This document shows, in pieces, positions 60,859 to 64,000 of a stretch of 64,000 nt of DNA. The notes beneath the pieces were generated by a model, which had not been told where the DNA came from, searched no databases, and was given only the letters and a program-made list of their open reading frames with translations. The stretch lies in the NCBI RefSeq assembly GCF_009754945.1, contig NZ_WPIN01000002.1, forward strand, positions 620,001-684,000, read 5' to 3'. The stretch is from Spirosoma arboris. Its GTDB lineage: Bacteria; Bacteroidota; Bacteroidia; Cytophagales; Spirosomataceae. Numbering within the stretch: the first letter of the stretch is position 1; each line of letters starts with the position of its first letter. The translations under genes and the position numbers were made by a program.

Positions 60859-63837
60859 ATGATGAACTATTTTCTTAAGATTCACGGTACGGCGTTACTT
60901 CTGTTAATCTCTTTTTGGGCACACGCACAGATTCAGGTTTCTTTCCCAACAACCCGAGCCATTCTTCAGCGAAATAATTCAAATCAGGCCACTATACGAA
61001 TCTCAGGTTATTACACCTCCTCACTTACGCGAATTGAAGCCCGGCTACAGGCTCGGGATGGGCAGGGTACTTCGACCGATTGGCAAACAATACAAGGCAC
61101 TCCAACAGGTGGTGTATTTACCGGAGACCTAACAGGCACTGGTGGCTGGTATAATCTTGATGTTCGTGCCATGAATGGGGATCAACAGGTAGGTACTATC
61201 ACTACGGTTGAGCGCGTTGGGATCGGCGAGGTATTTATTGTATCAGGGCAGTCTAATGGGCAAGGGGTTCACTACAATTCGCCTAATCCACAAAATGACC
61301 TAGTCAACTGTGTGAATTATCAATATCCCAGCGACGGTTTTCCGAATGATCCTCCACAACCAGTTTTTACGCTGCTAACCAATACACCAGATTTTATTCT
61401 TGCGCCTAAAGGAGTAGGTGCCTGGTGTTGGGGCCAATTAGGAGATATTTTAGTTAAACGTTTAAAAGTGCCCGTTCTATTTTTTAATACAGCGTTCTCT
61501 GGGACAGCTGTCAGAAACTGGCGTGAAAGTGCTCCTGAAGGCGGAACTGCTGTCAGTGTTTATAATGGAGAAGCTTATCCAGCGCGACAACCCTATATCA
61601 ACCTTAAAGTTGCACTGCAATTTTATGCAAATATGCTTGGCGCAAGAGCAGTACTCTGGCATCAGGGAGAAGCCGATAACCTGATCAATACGTCAACCAG
61701 TTCTTACGTCAACGATTTACAGTTTGTTATCAATCAAACTCGTCAAGATTACAATAAAAATCTGGCCTGGATGGTAGCACGGGTTAGTTATGGTGATTTT
61801 ATTGGCGGTATAGATGAAGCCATTATCGCAGCCCAAAATCAGGTTATTAGCGCTACACCTAATGTGTATGCAGGCCCTAACAGTGATATCATCCAGGTGC
61901 CGCGCAAACGTGATCCGCTGAATGATCCAGAGGGTTTACACTTCGATTATAACGGCCTTGTTGACATAGCTACTGCCTGGAATAATAGTTTGACTGATGC
62001 GTTTTTCCAAAATGCGACGCCAATAAGTCCAGCTCTATCTCCAACAGTTTCAGTTGCCTGCGCTGGCAACAATACCCTGAGACTGACCGTTGATGGTAAT
62101 TATCCGACCGTGCAGTGGGAGTCGGGAGAATCGGGCAATACGATTACAAAAGGAGCGGGTCTCTACCGGGCAAAAGTTAAAGATGGTTTAGGCAACACCT
62201 TCTACTCTGCACAGGTACGCGTATCCGACGCTCCGGTAGCATTAGTTGTTGATAACCGGCCACCATCTGTATGTATTGGCAGCAGTTTATCCTTAACCAG
62301 CAATTATGACAATGTAACTTGGATAAATCAGTCAACAAATACACCTGTAGCTACAACACGAGCCTTCAATACAACCACTGCCGGGAATTACTACATCCGT
62401 TACCGTGATATAAGTGGCTGCGACTTTACCTCAAATACGCTTAATGTTACGGTCAATCCATTACCGTCTACTCCCACAATTACAAATGATAAACCCACGA
62501 CATTCTGTCAGGGGGATAATACAGCTTTGCGTGCCAGTAGTGATAATGTCCAGTACAATTGGAGTGATGGCCAAACCAGTAAAGTTACAAGTGTTGGAAC
62601 TTCAGGCTCTTATTTCCTCACTGTAACTGATCAAAATGGTTGTACATCTGCTACCTCAAATACGATAGTAGTAACCGCTAACCCGGTGCCAGCAAAGCCC
62701 GTTATTACAACCAATGGTCCAACGACTTTTTGTGCAGATCGTACAATTACACTAACGGCTCCACAAGAAACTACTTATCAATGGACTAATGGTCAGACAA
62801 GTCAAAGTATAACACTGAGTCAGTCGGGTGATTTTGCCGTTCGTACCCGGAACCAATATGGATGTACATCCGAACAATCCAATGTTGTTACACTCAAAGT
62901 AAATTCCTTACCGGCCGTACCGTCTATCTCAGCAATTGGAGCGACTACATTTTGTGACGGTAATCGTGTATCATTAATTGCAGATAGTCCATTTGATGTA
63001 ATCTGGTCAAGCGGACAGGCCAACAAAGCGATTACCATTGGTACATCGGGTAATTATGCAGCGCAGGCTCAGGACCAAAATGGGTGTCTTTCAGCCTATT
63101 CATCTATAATTACAGTAAAAGCTAATCCCTTACCAGCAACTCCAACCATTTTGGCAAATCCATCTCCTATCATTTGTGAAGGAGATCAGGTTACATTACG
63201 GGTTGATGGCCCTTATACCGTTTTCTGGAGTACTGGCGATTCGACACAGCGTATTGTCACGACAACAGCAGGTACTTACTCTGCTAAAATACGGGATGCA
63301 AATGGATGTCTATCAGCACAATCAGGTTCAACAACGGTTGAATTAAGACCCATTCCCCCATCACCGACTGTGAATATTATTGGCACTTATACACTTGAAG
63401 CAGTTAGTTCTACAAACGGTACTGTTTTTCGTTGGCGCCGTGGCAATGATTCGCTGGCAACTCAATCATCCACCATTAAGGCTAGCCAGTCGGGTACTTA
63501 TACAGCTCGTTCGTCGATTATTTATTCATCAACGTTAACCTGTTTTTCACTTCCATCAGCACCTGTTTCGTTTACTGTTGATGCGAATAATAAGGGATTG
63601 AGTATTTATCCAAACCCAAATCCTGACAAAGTTCTCATACTCGAGACTCGCGATAATTTGACAAATGCCATTGTTACGATTTATACGCTTACAGGCCAAC
63701 GGGTTCTGATAACCACAGTCCCTTCTTTTATAGATCGTCAGCGGCTTACGCTAACAGGTATGCCATCAGGCTCTTATATTTTACGTGTTCAGGCTACTGA
63801 CTTCGACGTTTCTAAACGAATTATCCTTGGGTTGTAA
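60859..63837 (+). CDS. Secreted SGNH/sialate O-acetylesterase-like protein with Ig-like repeats and T9SS domain
   Basis: A 992-residue exported esterase candidate. After a signal peptide (GTALLLLISFWAHAQ) and a small beta domain, the SGNH hydrolase core has EVFIVSGQSNGQG (block I, nucleophile Ser), VLWHQGEADN, and DPEGLHFDYNGLVD (block V, Asp/His). From about residue 395 there are roughly seven Ig-like repeats of about 75 residues; four carry a recurring F/I-C-x-G/D … W-S/T-x-G-Q … G-x-Y … N/Y-G-C pattern. The last ~80 residues (IYPNPNPDKVLILETRD … GSYILRVQATDFDVSKRIIL) are a T9SS sorting domain. It likely acts on acetylated or other esterified glycans at the cell surface. Confidence 0.9.
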   Translation: MMNYFLKIHGTALLLLISFWAHAQIQVSFPTTRAILQRNNSNQATIRISGYYTSSLTRIEARLQARDGQGTSTDWQTIQGTPTGGVFTGDLTGTGGWYNLDVRAMNGDQQVGTITTVERVGIGEVFIVSGQSNGQGVHYNSPNPQNDLVNCVNYQYPSDGFPNDPPQPVFTLLTNTPDFILAPKGVGAWCWGQLGDILVKRLKVPVLFFNTAFSGTAVRNWRESAPEGGTAVSVYNGEAYPARQPYINLKVALQFYANMLGARAVLWHQGEADNLINTSTSSYVNDLQFVINQTRQDYNKNLAWMVARVSYGDFIGGIDEAIIAAQNQVISATPNVYAGPNSDIIQVPRKRDPLNDPEGLHFDYNGLVDIATAWNNSLTDAFFQNATPISPALSPTVSVACAGNNTLRLTVDGNYPTVQWESGESGNTITKGAGLYRAKVKDGLGNTFYSAQVRVSDAPVALVVDNRPPSVCIGSSLSLTSNYDNVTWINQSTNTPVATTRAFNTTTAGNYYIRYRDISGCDFTSNTLNVTVNPLPSTPTITNDKPTTFCQGDNTALRASSDNVQYNWSDGQTSKVTSVGTSGSYFLTVTDQNGCTSATSNTIVVTANPVPAKPVITTNGPTTFCADRTITLTAPQETTYQWTNGQTSQSITLSQSGDFAVRTRNQYGCTSEQSNVVTLKVNSLPAVPSISAIGATTFCDGNRVSLIADSPFDVIWSSGQANKAITIGTSGNYAAQAQDQNGCLSAYSSIITVKANPLPATPTILANPSPIICEGDQVTLRVDGPYTVFWSTGDSTQRIVTTTAGTYSAKIRDANGCLSAQSGSTTVELRPIPPSPTVNIIGTYTLEAVSSTNGTVFRWRRGNDSLATQSSTIKASQSGTYTARSSIIYSSTLTCFSLPSAPVSFTVDANNKGLSIYPNPNPDKVLILETRDNLTNAIVTIYTLTGQRVLITTVPSFIDRQRLTLTGMPSGSYILRVQATDFDVSKRIILGL

Positions 63838-64000
63838 TATTAGTCCTATATAGACCGTTCAATCATAGAAACCAGCTCTAAATTTGCATTTTACCGAGAT
63901 AGCCTTTGCCAGTCAATGAACTACGGAAGGTTTGGTAAGAGCGGTCTGATTTTTGCTAACGTTATTAGTTGACATTTTCAGCAACAATAACGCCACAAAG

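Noticed and set aside
1..64000. CRISPR array, prophage or IS element
   Set aside because: No regular spaced direct repeats, no transposase, integrase or phage structural ORF was found on either strand.

Overview
The window looks like chromosomal DNA of a Bacteroidota bacterium, most likely a Spirosoma-like member of the Cytophagales (inference). The grounds are a SusC/SusD pair, a second carboxypeptidase-regulatory-domain TonB receptor, two proteins with C-terminal type IX secretion sorting domains, an ExbB-ExbD-ExbD-TonB operon, several TAnnTTTG-type -7 promoter elements and a general lack of Shine-Dalgarno sequences. No rRNA, IS transposase, CRISPR array or phage gene was seen. One tRNA gene, tRNA-Pro(GGG), lies at 47563-47636.

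Layout. 1-13 kb: SusD/SusC, a YdiJ-like FAD/Fe-S dehydrogenase, an APC permease and a TonB receptor. 13-22 kb: a secreted Gfo/Idh/MocA oxidoreductase, an acyltransferase-3 membrane protein, ApbE, a Uma2-family protein, chorismate synthase, a stand-alone BatD-like protein and an MBL-fold RNA-processing-type hydrolase. 22-33 kb: penicillin-binding protein 1C and an alpha-2-macroglobulin lipoprotein, a functional pair in other bacteria, here separated by an NTF2-like gene and an AT-rich CotH gene.

33.4-39.7 kb is the most notable region. It is a tightly packed eight-gene operon: FAD oxidoreductase, SAM methyltransferase, type III polyketide synthase, FabL-like enoyl reductase, FabZ-like dehydratase, ketosynthase, acyl carrier protein and phosphopantetheinyl transferase. 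The inferred logic is a dedicated mini fatty-acid synthase that makes an acyl-ACP starter, a type III PKS that extends and cyclises it to a resorcinol or pyrone, and the FAD enzyme and methyltransferase that tailor it. The expected product class is a phenolic lipid or alkylquinone. No ketoreductase or malonyltransferase is encoded, so these steps would be borrowed from primary metabolism.

39.8-48.8 kb: an Asp/Asn/Arg/Ser-rich low-complexity lipoprotein, gamma carbonic anhydrase, a HupE/UreJ-like membrane protein, tandem duplicated M1 aminopeptidases, the tRNA and two small hypothetical genes. 48.9-52.5 kb: a two-gene histidine-kinase operon and a small membrane protein. 53-59 kb: the TonB energising operon with a PstS-like lipoprotein and a TPR protein. 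59.2-63.8 kb: adenylate kinase, Obg GTPase and a large secreted SGNH/sialate-esterase-like protein with Ig-like repeats. Many intergenic spaces carry strong hairpins, and two genes carry repeat sequence inserted in frame.
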